A stretch of DNA of 64,000 bases, from contig NC_092574.1 in NCBI RefSeq assembly GCF_037975245.1, positions 24,779,713 to 24,843,712 of the forward strand. Reading direction: 5' to 3'. The notes below the pieces were generated by a model. That model worked only from the letters and a program-made list of their open reading frames with translations. It was not told the DNA's origin and searched no databases. Shown here in pieces: positions 12,065 to 23,875 of the stretch (within the stretch, counting starts at the first letter, position 1; each line of letters begins with the position of its first letter). A program made the translations under genes and the position numbers. The DNA is from Apostichopus japonicus. Its lineage: Eukaryota > Echinodermata > Holothuroidea > Aspidochirotida > Stichopodidae.

Positions 12065-13245
12065 AATGTATACTGGCTTACTCTAGAATGTAGACCATGT
12101 ATACTGGCTTACTCTACAATGTAGACCATGTATCCTGGTTGACTCTACAATGTAGATCATGTATACTCGTTGAATCTAGAATGTAGACCATGTACCCTGG
12201 TTTACTCTAGAATGTAGACCATGTATCCTGGCTTACTATAGAATGTAGACAATGCACCCTGGCTTACTCTAGAATGTAGACAATGCACCCTGGTTTACTC
12301 TAGAATGTAGACAATGTACCCTGGTTTACTCTAGAATGTAGACAATGTACCCTGGTTTACTCTAGAATGTAGACAATGCACCCTGGTTTACTCTAGAATG
12401 TAGACAATGTACCCTGGTTTACTCTAGAATGTAGACCATGTACCCTGGTTTACTCTAGAATGTAGACAATGTACCCTGGTTTACTCTAGAATGTAGACCA
12501 TGTACCATGATTTACTCTAGAATGTAGACCATGTACCCTGGTTTACTCTAGAATGTAGACCATGTATCCTGGTTTACTCTACAAGGTAGACCATGTATCC
12601 TGGTTTACTCTACAATGTAGATCATGTATACTCGTTGAATCTAGAATGTTGACCATGTACCCTGGTTTACTCTAGAATGTAGACAATGCACCCTGGTTTA
12701 CTCTAGAATGTAGACAATGCACCCTGGTTTACTCTAGAATGTAGACAATGTACCCTGGTTTACTCTAGAATGTAGACAATGCACCCTGGTTTACTCTAGA
12801 ATGTAGACAATGCACCCTGGTTTACTCTAGAATGTAGACAATGTACCCTGGTTTACTCTAGAATGTAGACAATGTACCCTGGTTTACTCTAGAATGTAGA
12901 CAATGCACCCTGGTTTACTCTAGAATGTAGACAATGTACCCTGGTTTACTCTAGAATGTAGACAATGTACCCTGGTTTACTCTAGAATGTAGATAATGCA
13001 CCCTGGTTTACTCTAGAATGTAGACAATGCACCCTGGTTTACTCTAGAATGTAGACCATGCATCCTGGTTTACTCTACAAGGTAGACCATGTATCCTGGT
13101 TGACTCTACAATGTAGATCATGTATACTGGTTTACTCTACAATGTAGGCCATGTATCATGGCTTACTCTAGAATGTAGACAATGTATCCTGTTTTACACT
13201 AGAATCTAGACCATGTATCCTGTTTTACTCTAGAATGTAGACCAC
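12065..13245. repeat. 31-bp satellite array (tttactctagaatgtagaca type)
   Basis: Roughly 38 head-to-tail copies of a 31-bp unit: actctagaatgtagacaatg followed by taccctggttt. Central copies are very similar, while both edges are more diverged (tatcctggttgactctacaa forms). That is the usual signature of unequal exchange. A diverged edge-type block also occurs inside the array near 12570-12650, suggesting a larger duplication of the array. Confidence 0.92.
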
Positions 13246-14324
13246 AGCAGGTGGTATTTTATGTCATCAAGGGAGATGTTCTTGAAAACCCTGGCGTTTC
13301 CATTATACCATGACCTTGTAGATTTTTCGTCAAAACACGTAACTTGTTTGAAATGCCTCAAGATATCAACGTTTATTTAGAATTTTATAACAATAAATAA
13401 TTAAAAAGTTGATTGGCGTATTATAAGATATGCTGCTCGGATCTGCCATGACGACAGCCATCATGCATGCTGCTGTTGGCAAGATGGATTCAAAAGATGA
13501 CATCACTTAATATGTAAAATTTGTCATCTTTGCCGTGTACAGAATGTTGTGAATTAGCAAATCGTTTACTGGGACTTTGAAAAAGAAATAAATTAAGCCA
13601 ACCGAGTTTAGCATTAATGACACTTGATACTGTTAGATATTACCTTATATATATGAGTGTAATATATCGTACATAGTAAGCAACGCGCTGAGAACAAAGT
13701 CATCAATATTCATGAGCCATTCAAATCAGTTTACGTAAGGTACGCACTACAATGCATACCGCATTAATTCATATGTGTGAAAAGATGTGATAGCTTAATG
13801 CTATAAACAAGAACTAGTTCAGATTCTGAAGATTTGTTAAGTATTATATCTCGATTTACATGCACTAAATCAGAATCATATAGATCAACGACCCCAAAGA
13901 TGTAGTGGATGGGGACCATAGTCGCATTTTCAATTCCCGATAGCTTCCCACTAAGGGTCGAATTACCTTTAAATGATAAAAACAGTTGTTTGATTTAAAT
14001 ATCTTAGGACATTTTCGTTTACCAACTGTCACGCTTTAACGCTGTATCTCGGTTATTCACAACTTTTGAAGATATATAGGCGTGAAACAAATCCGATGTT
14101 TGACATGCTTTTATCATAACATGAATTCGAAACCCAAAACCCTCATGTCTTGAAAATAAAAATCTTTTTAAATTATATTAGACAAGCGGTGTGTGAAATT
14201 GGTTTGGCGAAGACTCATCGCATATCCATCTGTTCTTTAGTTATAGAGGCATTTCTATGCTGTACCACTTAAGGTTCATTAACCAAAGATGTATTAGAGG
14301 TGTATGTTACCGATGCATGCCCAC
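13246..14324. other. No gene seen
   Basis: AT-rich sequence without a supported feature. Confidence 0.5.
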
Positions 14325-14765
14325 CAGCGGCGGCGCTACGGGGGCATGATGGGGCATTTGCCCAGTTTTCCTCTTGCACACTCCCCCCACCCCCCCCCCC
14401 CCCCCTCCGCCAGTAGCCAGATAGCCAGATAGTACCAGTTTGCGTCTTAGTCATTTTACTTGTAGGAAACTTCACAACGGGGAGGGGTGTAATGGAGAGG
14501 GGGACACCACTTCCCCCCTCACATATCACTGTTACATCATTACCCCCTCCTAACACTAAGACATAAATGCAAACAAACAATATGGATAAAACTAAGATAC
14601 GAAGTAGAAAAAATTTACCCTCTTTCTCACTTTTTACCGATATAATTGTCTCCACAGGCCGCTCCACATGTTTATGCAGATTTTGACAAAACTTCAGTGT
14701 CACGTTGACTGAGAAATTCAAATAGTTCTTGCACACTTCACTGAAATCATCTTTCCCCATCAACT
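14325..14765 (-). other. GC-rich repeat-like block with a 164-codon open frame
   Basis: The left edge reads ccaccagcggcggcgctacg followed by gggggcatgatggggcat, a composition often seen at termini of hAT-type elements, and then a long C run (14388-14405). A minus-strand frame of 164 codons spans the block. It includes a glycine run produced by the homopolymer and one hydrophobic stretch. No domain is recognised. It is probably part of a dispersed repeat, and neither boundary was identified. Confidence 0.25.
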
Positions 14766-16757
14766 AAATACAGATCGATGTCTTAGCCTCTTTTTTGGCC
14801 TGCCGAAATATTCTGCATTATGCCTTCTTTTGGAAACGCCGCAGCCAGTTTCGGATCATTAAAATCCATATCGTTATGATTTATAAGAAATTTAAAGTAT
14901 AAAATTAAAGTGTTTGTCTTTGGGGATGTTAGCTGATGAAGTTTATCATCAAGTGGAAACATTTATACATCTTCACGTCGAGTAATAAATCCATTATAAA
15001 AGATACCCTGAAGTCAATCCGTTGGAGGTTCTTTTTTATGTTAAAACAAGGAGAAAGGAATCACACTTTAGTATTTTCATATCTCACACAATTCTGGCCT
15101 CATTAAGCCTCAACAGGTTCAGTTAAGTGTACTGAAGGTCAGTGTTTGCATGAATTTTGAGGGAGGTGCCTGAACTATAAAGGGTTATCGAAATCGATCG
15201 CTAAGATATTTTCAACGATACTTGAGATCTTTTAGAACCATGCAAAACGATAACAGCCCATTTGCTAAAAAGGTTTCGTGACGTTTCTCAAAATCTTTGC
15301 CCAAATCTTCCCAATTTTGTCAAAGTCTACATTGGATTATTTAAGCTTAGCAACCGAGTCATTGTCCTCTCTTATTACCTCGTTTTGTTTCAAAGGACGT
15401 GCATACTTTAAATATATGTGCTAGTGCATGCCTATGGCAAAAGGTTCCCCCGAAAGATGCTAGAACTAATGAATATCTACTTTAATTGCCTACGTTATAA
15501 AAGATTACTTTGTAAAGGTAAAATGTTTGTTATTTTTGGTGCATCTACTGTATAGCAGAACAGAAAAGAGTGGATAGGTGATTCTTTAAAACAAACGTGA
15601 TGGACAAGTTAAACGAAGGGTACGCTAAGGGAGAGGGTGGGGGGGGGGGCGGAGAGGCGAAAATTTGGAGGGCAGTGTTTCAGAACTAGTTGACATGAGA
15701 TTTGAGGAAGCATACAGCAAAATCACCTCAATGCGGTCCAACGAGAGGACCCTCTTTGCTTTCTGTACCAACAATTTCAAGTATTTGAATGTTTTACAAA
15801 AAAAGGTCACTTTTCAAATACCTACAAGGTCACTTAATCATTGTAGAAATGGAAAAGAATACAGTCTGTTTATTAAAAATATGGTAAGGTACTTTTAATC
15901 AATGAGAACGGACACTAAAGTTGAAACTACATAATTACAATCTTTATTAACAACAGCATAGTTTTACATTGGCAAAACTGCAATAATTAATTAACACAGA
16001 AGGACGTCTATAGTAAGGTAAAGAGAAGTACAGGCCTGGTGAATATTTGCTCTTATAATATCATCTATAGTCAGCAATTTTCTTTCCCACTCAGATTGAA
16101 AGTATTAACATTTGGTTGTCAACGGTCGCGTACCTGTCACTATGCAATGTATCATCATGTCCAGGCCTATTCGTATCAACGTAACGGTTAGTAGTCTTCA
16201 CTGGTGAATATACTTGAACTGTCGAAATTTTTTGTTTAGAGTAATGTGTCATATGACCATTGATATTAACGTGTCATATAAATATCATTGACATGAACAG
16301 AGAACTCCAGAAATAGTTAAGAGATCCAGACAGACAATTAACAAACTTACTGGTAGTTAAAATTTCCCTTACGGTCATGTATTATAAGGTTTGGAGAGTG
16401 CTCGTCTTTCTATGCGTTTACCAAACCATTCTATGCAAATTGGTTGTCATCAACAGTCACTTGGGTTGTTTAGTCAAGTTGAAGCCAGGTCCAAACTAAG
16501 ACCGATATAGAGATAATGACAAGCCCTCGATACGAACTCAACTTGACTTTACGTAAACAATAGTATACGCCAGTCTGACTAACCCTCTATGTGTGTACTT
16601 TCAAGCGTGACTATACCGCCCATCTATATGTGTTTGCGTATCATTCCAGTTGTTCATAACATATGCGATATTATTCGGCTTTGGAAGATTAGGTTTTGTT
16701 ATTGTACTGTTACATATTGGTTTTTCTTTTAAATTATGCATTGAGGGATAAACGCCT
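14766..16757. other. No gene seen
   Basis: AT-rich DNA. Short overlapping frames on both strands near 15625-15898 are mutual shadows and include a G/C homopolymer, so they are not supported. Confidence 0.5.
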
Positions 16758-16808
16758 ACCCCACCCCACCCTCACCCCACCCTCACCCCCACCCTCACCT
16801 CCTCCCCC
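16758..16808. repeat. C-rich minisatellite, possible minus-strand G-quadruplex
   Basis: Repeated ccccaccct and caccccaccct blocks give at least four G runs of three to five bases on the minus strand with short loops. This permits a G-quadruplex on paper. Nothing ties it to a gene. Confidence 0.5.
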
Positions 16809-18000
16809 CGTTCTTTCTCATTGTATCTTTGGCGAAATGGTCGAGCGTAGAACTTATTTTATTTGAGAAACTTTGTGCAGTTCAATGCGGTCTATGGAAC
16901 AAAAAAAAAAGGTGTCTCAATTTTAGTTTGCCTTGTGTTTTCCGTTGAAATAGATATTAATGATAATACGCAACTTTAATTGGTAATAAAAAATGAGAAA
17001 TAAATATCCCAGCAACAGTCACATTTCCAGGGAAGTACTAAAGCCATAATTGCGTTATTTAAAGTACATTTTCAAGTTGCATTCTTAAATTTTCTTTTAT
17101 TTGAATATTTTGTTCAGCTGTATTCGGTTTTTGGTCGTCCAATAACATCTCTTCGAAAAAGATTAATAATGATTACGAATTCTAATTCCGACTTGCAATT
17201 TTATAACAAAATGTCAATGCAGTCGGTGCCATAAGACTGGACAAAATTACCCAATGATTTTATATCATCGCCTTAAATATTTCTGTATTCACTACGATAC
17301 TATACTTTAACAACTCAAATGTTTTGTATTTGTCGTAAATGTAATTGTTATGCTTATCATAAATATTGCTGAAATTCCTGTTGCTACTAAGATGGCAGAT
17401 AATATGACACTTTGATGGAAAAGGACAAATATAACACACTGTCAATGGAACACCATCATCTCATTATCAAGTCTCTTAGACAAGGTATGGTTGTTCTAAT
17501 GGACCCTTCTTTGACTGTATGAACCCTAGTTGAACTGATCAAACCCCTCGATTCTTTTCTATATTGTAGGAAAGAATGTGGTCCGTTATGTCATAATGGT
17601 AAATCTTCTTGAATATCTTAACTTACCTATTTTAGTTTTCTTGTGGATTTATCCTTAAAATAAAACTGATACATTTGTAATGATTGCTTAGCTTTAGAGG
17701 TGCACTATACTCAATTGGAATTTCATGATATCAATATTATTTACCTCTATGCATGATGAAGTAAAATATTTAGAAACAAAGCTTTTTCAGCTGATTCGCC
17801 GCATTCGCTTTGTTGTTACAAGATGAATTTACAAAGTACAACCAAATTTGAAAAATAAAATCATAACTCCGCCATAACCAATGCTGCGAGGATGTGGTGT
17901 TGTCTTAGAAATAAAAAAAAAACTTGTCATTCATATTTCATTAATCAACTTTAGAATATTCTTTTGACATAATTCCTTCTGTATTGTTCTTTTACCTTTA
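16809..18000. other. No gene seen
   Basis: AT-rich DNA with no supported feature. Confidence 0.5.
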
Positions 18001-18066
18001 TTATTATTATTATTTATTGAATTTCATATAGCGTAACCCCAACAAAGTTTTCGGTTGCGCTTTACA
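18001..18066 (-). mobile_element. LINE/SINE 3'-tail fragment starting in (ATT)n
   Basis: ttattattattatttattga is followed by atttcatatagcg and, a little further on, gttgcgctttacaa. Read on the minus strand, this is a GCGC...TATATGAAAT tail ending in (AAT)n, related in layout to 2515-2612. The body of the element is not recognisable. Confidence 0.45.
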
Positions 18067-18715
18067 ACAAAATACGAAGAAAGAATAAACCATTCAAAAG
18101 AAAATAAGATATCAAATGGCGAAATACCTTTGAAATTATTACTTTTCATACAATGCGCCTCTTTTCTCCTTACCGTCTATACTTAGCCCGACACTCCTAA
18201 ATCTATCACTTTTTATCCCTCAACATTTTTTTTTAAATCCTCTTATAAATATTTCGTAACGTAGTGTACTGGAGGCCAGCGGAGGACAGCATCTAACGAA
18301 AATCGGTACAAACGGAATTTAAATATATTAAAAGCTTTAAGCCCTGAAGGGTTTCCTGTTTTTGGCAAGGGCAGACATTTTTAACCAAATGTTGTTCATT
18401 CGCACTTGTCTTAGATTGGGCAGAGGCACGAATTAAAAAAAAACAAAAAAAAAACATGCGATTTGCTTTGATTTGATAAAATGTAACTTGGTAATTGCTT
18501 CACTAACTTTTCGTTTACACTAATTAGTTTTGTAAGGTAAATTTACATAGAATGTGCAAAGTGTCTGGTCATTTGCAAATTAAATCATGTTTTAGTCGGA
18601 AAGAAGTCCCACTATTAGCTTTCCTTTGGGATAATTTCTAACTTGTTCATTGGGGCCATGACGTAATTCTTCATCGCTTAATTATTGTCCCATTTAGCTG
18701 TCAGTTATTCAGTAA
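18067..18715. other. No gene seen
   Basis: AT-rich DNA with no supported feature. Confidence 0.5.
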
Positions 18716-18753
18716 GCCTCTGAAGAAGATCTGCTAGGACGGAAACGTCAGGC
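18716..18753 (+). ncRNA. Decayed hammerhead-ribozyme-like motif (Penelope-type)
   Basis: Reading plus, gcct is followed by the core ctgaaga, a GATC-tgcta-GGAC hairpin, gaaa, cgtc and aggc. The gcct/aggc pair forms stem I, gtc would be the cleavage triplet, and acgt is the self-complementary stem III typical of dimeric hammerheads in Penelope-like elements. Stem II is imperfect (one C lost, one G gained relative to the 60.2-kb copy), so activity is doubtful. No adjoining reverse-transcriptase sequence was seen. Confidence 0.45.
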
Positions 18754-19520
18754 CCTCTAACTATTTGTATTTATTACCAACATATTAACTGTCAGACATT
18801 TTGCAATAGATACAAACATCGCTAACAGTTTTGTGTTCTCTCATTATATGAGGGAGCTGTTATAGGTATTTCGGGTAGACATTCTAGATACTTCGGTGGA
18901 TGACAAAGGAAAGTTATGAATTGAAAATATATTTGACAGATACATTATGCTGGATGTCAACATTATACACGCCATTGTCGATTGCTTTAAGTTTAATTAA
19001 GGACTGTTTCAGTTAATTGAGAAACAATAGATTTATTTAGAAATCGTTTCAATGTAAACATTCAGGCCTGCACTAAAGCGACTTGCAGTATCATAATCTA
19101 TCGTAAAGGTGTATGCCATACATCAAACCTAGAAATAGTAATACCTTGAAACTGGAACAGCTAACTATGTTTTTATGTTTACGTTCTTTGTTACACCTAT
19201 AATATATCAACACTAACATTCTGTCAAAGGTATTCTTTAATAGGTAAAACTCAAGATTTTCATGAATTAATTCAAATTCCCATGTATAGTTCTACTAGTA
19301 GTAGTACTATGCAGCATACTGTACATGTATGATTTACTCTCATAAGCAGCACCGGGGTAATACAATACATAGCCAACACACGGTACATATGGGTTGTAAG
19401 GATTCTATGGTTGTAAGTCACCGTAACACAACGCACAATACGGTTTAGGCAGTTCCGCGAATTCCAACCACACATGCACAGAATGGACTGGTCTTTTAAC
19501 GTATTTTTCTTCGTTACAAA
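18754..19520. other. No gene seen
   Basis: AT-rich DNA. A short minus-strand frame at 19272-19475 lies just beyond the splice-donor-like site of the P2X7-like fragment but shows no recognisable domain. Confidence 0.45.
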
Positions 19521-19528
19521 ATTCTTAC

Positions 19529-19820
19529 CACGTTGTATGTTCCTTGCATTAGTTCCGAACGGTTTTCTTCTTCGATATGTTGTGGAGCTTCAATTTCGGC
19601 TCGTTTAACAGGCTCGAACTGATACGGTTCTATGCCTAACAGTAACACCTCAGGTCCACCATCAACTTTCGGTTCAATTTGGGCATGATCATCGCCTTCA
19701 ATCTCTGCTTCGAATATGAGAAAGGGCACTCTAATTCTAGCCCGATTTCACTGCCTGGTGAAGAACCACTATCACTTTGAACTTCGGTTGCCGCATTTGG
19801 TGGTCAATCTGCCGTTCCAC
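19529..19820 (-). pseudogene. Possible P2X7-like amino-terminal exon, frame-broken
   Basis: The minus-strand frame ending at the splice site contains an acidic segment with LGIEPYQFEPVKRAEIEAP. PYQFEP is a motif I associate with the acidic leader of invertebrate proteins carrying the P2X7 intracellular-type domain. It ends at a good donor (GTG, then gtaagaat, at 19521-19528). Upstream, the plausible serine-rich acidic continuation (SDSGSSPGSEIGLELE) is in a different frame, meeting near 19735. Either the exon is broken or there is a sequence error. The downstream cysteine-rich domain was not found in the window. Family assignment rests on a short motif and is tentative. Confidence 0.35.
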
Positions 19821-21590
19821 GGGAAATTTAGATTTTGATTTCGCGCTGACTTGTTATCGACTTTTTTGTGTATTTATGTACACTTGTCGTAGTGTACGTA
19901 CGTGTATATATGTTCGGAGGAAACAGCGAGAGCAAACCGTGTTCCTAACATGACGTCACATGACGTCGTGAGATTAGGAGAATTTTCGGGCGAACGAAAT
20001 TTTAAGCCCCGAAGAGGATAAATTAATTCTCAAATTTCGACTGGAAAAATCAAGTTTTCAACTGGCAGAATGGTTGATATATGTTCTTGAGAACATGCTT
20101 AGATGGATCCCCAGAAGATTGGACGTTGAGATTTTCGTGTCATGGCCACTTTAACATTTTCATCCAAAGAGAATTGAGAATAACCATGATAAAGAAAATC
20201 ATTATAAAGTTTGAGCAGTCTTAAAATAAAATGGAAATATTTCAGTTGTGAGAAATGTCTCCTTTCTCTACCATGAGCGTGATATGGTATATAATCTTTT
20301 CAAGAACCTGAAGTATTGCATGGGGAATATGAATGCATTTCATGCGGTGTCAATGACTTATATGAAGAGTAACCGTATGTATTTGAATTAGTAATAGCCA
20401 AAGACTAGAGATATCACAGGATTGCCTTCTAATGACAAAGCACTTAGAACAAAACATCTGTACTAATGCGTCAAAGTTGACAAATTAACAACTAAAACAA
20501 GGGGACTGTTCAAACTGAGTTCACATTTGGGGCTACTTAAAGTCACTTTGGCACCATGATTTTAGGTAATGTGGACTTTGGCAAAAGTAGCTGCTATTTA
20601 GTCGCAATAATTTAAAGTTTTAGAAAATCTCGAGATTGCATGGAGAGGGGAAAAAATGAAATTTCTCGCATGAGTGTCTCGTCGATGATGACCCTCGATT
20701 CTTGAATAATATTAATTGTTAAAACTAACCTCAGTCTTCATGAAATAATCTGCCATGGTGCGTTTGTGAATTTCCATTCTCACGGCTTTATCAGTCAAAA
20801 CTGGTAAAAGTGAGTATACGCGTTAATCAGTTAAAACTGATGTGTGTAATAATTTCTTAACACGTGTTACATTTATGACCAGTTGCTATTGAGGACTTAC
20901 GAACGGATAATACTAAACACACATTCTAATGTATAATGATTTACTGGACTCACCAGACGACTCTAAAGGTTTTCCATAATTTTGACGACAGTTTAACAGA
21001 AAGTGGACGACATGTTACTACACAACGCTTAAATCTGCAATATGAATCATATGAACAAGGTATACTGACTAGTCAAATATAGGGACAGTTGTTTAGACAC
21101 CTAACCAGTAAATTAGTTGAAACAGCCTTTGAGTAATAAGATCGTCTGTTAGTAATTTTTCCACAATAGCATCCGCTGACAGGTCTAACATATATTACGG
21201 TGTTATAACACACTTCAGTTTTTACTGATTAACGGTTGTCTCTTATTCACAGTACAAACTGATCAAATCATGTACATTGGGTGGTTAGGGTCCAAAAATA
21301 ATTGCAATAACACACTGATTAAAATATGAAAACATCTTGATTTGCTTTGAGTGATAAGTCTTACTTTAAATAGAGAGATGTGAAAAAGTTATGATGAGTT
21401 TCTTATCAATTAATGACATACTAGCAATATAACTTATTTCATATAATGCGTTTGTGACTTTGCTGTAATTATTTGCTGGGCTTGCAATTCTATCTGGTTT
21501 CAAAATAAAATATGTCTATATATAATAGTCTACCAGATATTATGTCATTCAATATTACCTCTTATTTATTTTCATTTGCTTTTATTTCAA
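19821..21590. other. Upstream region of the GPCR, no gene seen
   Basis: AT-rich DNA with no supported ORF. It probably contains the intron and promoter of the receptor gene downstream, but I could not identify the first exon or a core promoter. Confidence 0.4.
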
Positions 21591-21593
21591 CAG
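21576..21593 (+). promoter_or_regulatory. Splice acceptor before the GPCR exon
   Basis: A pyrimidine-rich run (ttgcttttatttcaacag) ends in cag at 21591-21593, 103 bp before the start codon. It implies a 5' non-coding exon upstream and a coding region wholly within one exon. Confidence 0.6.
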
Positions 21594-21696
21594 ATCTTCA
21601 GGTCTCACTCTTGTAAGTCTTATCACCATTCAAGGGCCGGAACCAATCTCCTGCAGTTCACAGAGAAAGCTACAATCGATTCAGGCAATACACAAA

Positions 21697-22785
21697 ATGG
21701 CGCTAGTAACAGAACAGTATGACTATAACATGTCTGATAACTGTATACTGTTACAAGAAATTACAAGCTATAAATACTTCGTTATCACGGTGTTGAGCAT
21801 TCTATTCGTGGTTGGAATTCTAGCAAACGGAAGTCTCATTTTGCTGTTCATTAGGGTGAAAGGTCTTCGTGATACCAACAATGCCTTCATCGCCAACCTC
21901 GCTATCGGAGATCTTCTGTACACAACTATCTTTATTCCTATAAGAATCTTTGAACAGTTTTATTATTTACGTCCTTTCGGGTTACACTTTTGTTATTTTT
22001 CAATGTCCATGAATTACATTTCTCAAGATGTATCCATTTTCTCCCTGACCGCTCTCAGCATACTACGTTTCAGGGCGGTCGTGTTTCCACTTCTCCAACC
22101 ACCAAGACGCCGTAAATGTGTTACGATGACTGGGTGCCTTGCCATCTGGGTCGTCTCCGCCTTTTTAGCCATGGGCGCGATTCACAAATGTGATTCGTTA
22201 ACGTTCGTTGACTGCAGCGGGAAGGTATGGCAATTCCACTGGTTAGTAGGTTCGGACAACCTCTTCAAATGGTACAGCGTTATGCAGTTTGCGGTTCTCT
22301 TTCTGGTGCCCCTGGTAGTGATCTCGATTCTGTACGGTACCATGGCCTACAAGCTCTTCTGTGTCAATCTGCCACTCGGGAACTCCTCCGGTGGAAGCCA
22401 CGTCAACCGATCACGACAGAGACTCGCTACTATTGTCTTAATTTTGGTGATCACCTTCGCTCTTTGCTGGTTTCCATATCACATTTACTCTATGATTGAC
22501 CAGTTCCAGGACCAGGAGAATCCAATTTTAAGCGGTCAAGCTAAAACGACATTCCGTGAGATTCAATTTATTCTAACAATGCTCTCGTCAGTGGCGAATC
22601 CTCTCATTCTTTATTTGACAAGTTCATCTTTTAGAAATCACCTGGTGAACTTATTTTGTAATTGCTGTGAGAACCGGCGTTGGATAAGAGTGGATACTAA
22701 CATCACCACTGTCCGGCCGAGTTGCAAGCCACTGAAACAGGACAGTAAGCGATGTACTTCGCCTTCGTCAACGACAGCTGTTTGA
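21697..22785 (+). CDS. Rhodopsin-family (class A) peptide GPCR, bombesin/endothelin-receptor-like
   Basis: A 362-residue plasma-membrane receptor that should couple a peptide ligand to G proteins. Seven hydrophobic segments are visible. Class A landmarks are N44 (1.50, LANG), D72 (2.50, LAIGD), C99 (3.25) with an extracellular-loop-2 cysteine at 165 or 173, W151 (4.50), P205 (5.50), CWFP at 257-260 and NP at 301-302. A cysteine cluster at 321-324 may be palmitoylated. N11 is a glycosylation sequon. The TALS segment after TM3 and NPLILY in TM7 (Tyr one place later than NPxxY) resemble the bombesin/endothelin receptor group. The D/ERY site reads L123-R124-F125, so the acidic residue is missing. 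The coding region is intronless, and the start codon has a good context (caaaATGG). The ligand cannot be told from sequence. Confidence 0.9.
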   Translation: MALVTEQYDYNMSDNCILLQEITSYKYFVITVLSILFVVGILANGSLILLFIRVKGLRDTNNAFIANLAIGDLLYTTIFIPIRIFEQFYYLRPFGLHFCYFSMSMNYISQDVSIFSLTALSILRFRAVVFPLLQPPRRRKCVTMTGCLAIWVVSAFLAMGAIHKCDSLTFVDCSGKVWQFHWLVGSDNLFKWYSVMQFAVLFLVPLVVISILYGTMAYKLFCVNLPLGNSSGGSHVNRSRQRLATIVLILVITFALCWFPYHIYSMIDQFQDQENPILSGQAKTTFREIQFILTMLSSVANPLILYLTSSSFRNHLVNLFCNCCENRRWIRVDTNITTVRPSCKPLKQDSKRCTSPSSTTAV

Positions 22786-23358
22786 GGTTGCGCAATAATC
22801 GCAAAAGATGGACGAAAATCTGACCTTGTCACATAACACAGCGACTGTAGAGCCAACGCATTGGTCTAACTCTGGAAATGGTACCAAAGTATCATAGAGA
22901 ACATACGTTATATACATATATATATATATATAAATGTTTATTAAATATAAATGTATATATATATATATATAAATATATATGTAATCTTATACAATCATTT
23001 TATCAATATATATATATATATATATCAATATATAAAATCTTACATTATAAAATCGTAATAACGTCTCACGAAAATGTAAAAAAGAGATGTAAGGGTACAA
23101 CTATTAGATTCTGATTTTGTTAATGTTCTGTGAAATATTACGTTTGTCTTTTTACACAATTAAAAAGATAATAGTTACTCTGGTATTATCTGAATCTTTG
23201 TGACAATCAATGCTATAACGATATATGGTATATGGTTCAGATCGATGAAATGTATCGGGTTCTCACACTGTAAGTATTAGTTTGATAGTGCCTGGACCTT
23301 TCTTAAACCAACGTCAATGGTGACTTCAGAGCACCATTTTCATAACTTTAAACAACTG
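22786..23358 (+). other. 3' flank of the GPCR with (TA)-rich repeats
   Basis: Probable 3' UTR followed by alternating AT blocks at 22914-23035. No single polyadenylation signal stands out (attaaa-like strings only). No second gene was seen. Confidence 0.4.
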
Positions 23359-23545
23359 GATGTGAAGCCATGTGCAATAGTATTATTAATTTGACTAGAT
23401 GTTTTTCATTACAACGACCTATAATAGAGCACGCACAAGGAATTCGTTTCTGAATGGTTGATAAATATAAATTTGTAAAGTTCGTTCACAGGGATCATTT
23501 ACCGTTTTGGAAAATTGTCAGGGAGCACAACTTCGAGGGAAGTGA
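23359..23545 (+). repeat. ~185-bp duplicated segment, copy 1
   Basis: It begins gtgaagccatgtg and contains cgtttctgaatggttgataa and atttgtaaagttcgttca. The same order recurs at 23686-23875 with scattered substitutions and an expanded T run. It is a local direct duplication with no coding content. Confidence 0.75.
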
Positions 23546-23685
23546 CTGCAGAGCATCCTGTTAAAAATTGTAAACGACTAACTAATAACTATGTTATTTT
23601 AACTTAATATTAAGAATATGATTTCATATGTCCCTCATATGTCCACGTAAACTATATCATCATTAAACTACTATAGATTAGTATG

Positions 23686-23875
23686 TGAAGCCATGTGTGT
23701 TAGTATTACTGATTTGATTAGACGTTTTTTTTTTTTTTTTACAATGACCTTTTATAGATCACGCACAAGAAATTCGTTTCTGAATGGTTGATAAATATAA
23801 ATTTGTAAAGTTCGTTCAGATGGATCGGATACCGTTTGGAAAATTGTCAGGCAGCATAACTTCGAGAATAGTAAA
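23686..23875 (+). repeat. ~185-bp duplicated segment, copy 2
   Basis: Diverged partner of 23359-23545, separated from it by ~140 bp of unrelated sequence. A poly-T run of 17 bases replaces a short T tract of copy 1. Confidence 0.75.

Noticed and set aside
12065-13245. CRISPR-like 31-bp repeats
   Set aside because: Head-to-tail satellite without spacers.
14269-14763. 164-codon minus-strand gene
   Set aside because: It crosses a long C/G homopolymer, no domain is recognised, and it lies in repeat-like DNA. Kept only as an unassigned block.
22227-22499. 90-codon plus-strand frame within the receptor
   Set aside because: Alternate-frame shadow of the GPCR coding sequence.
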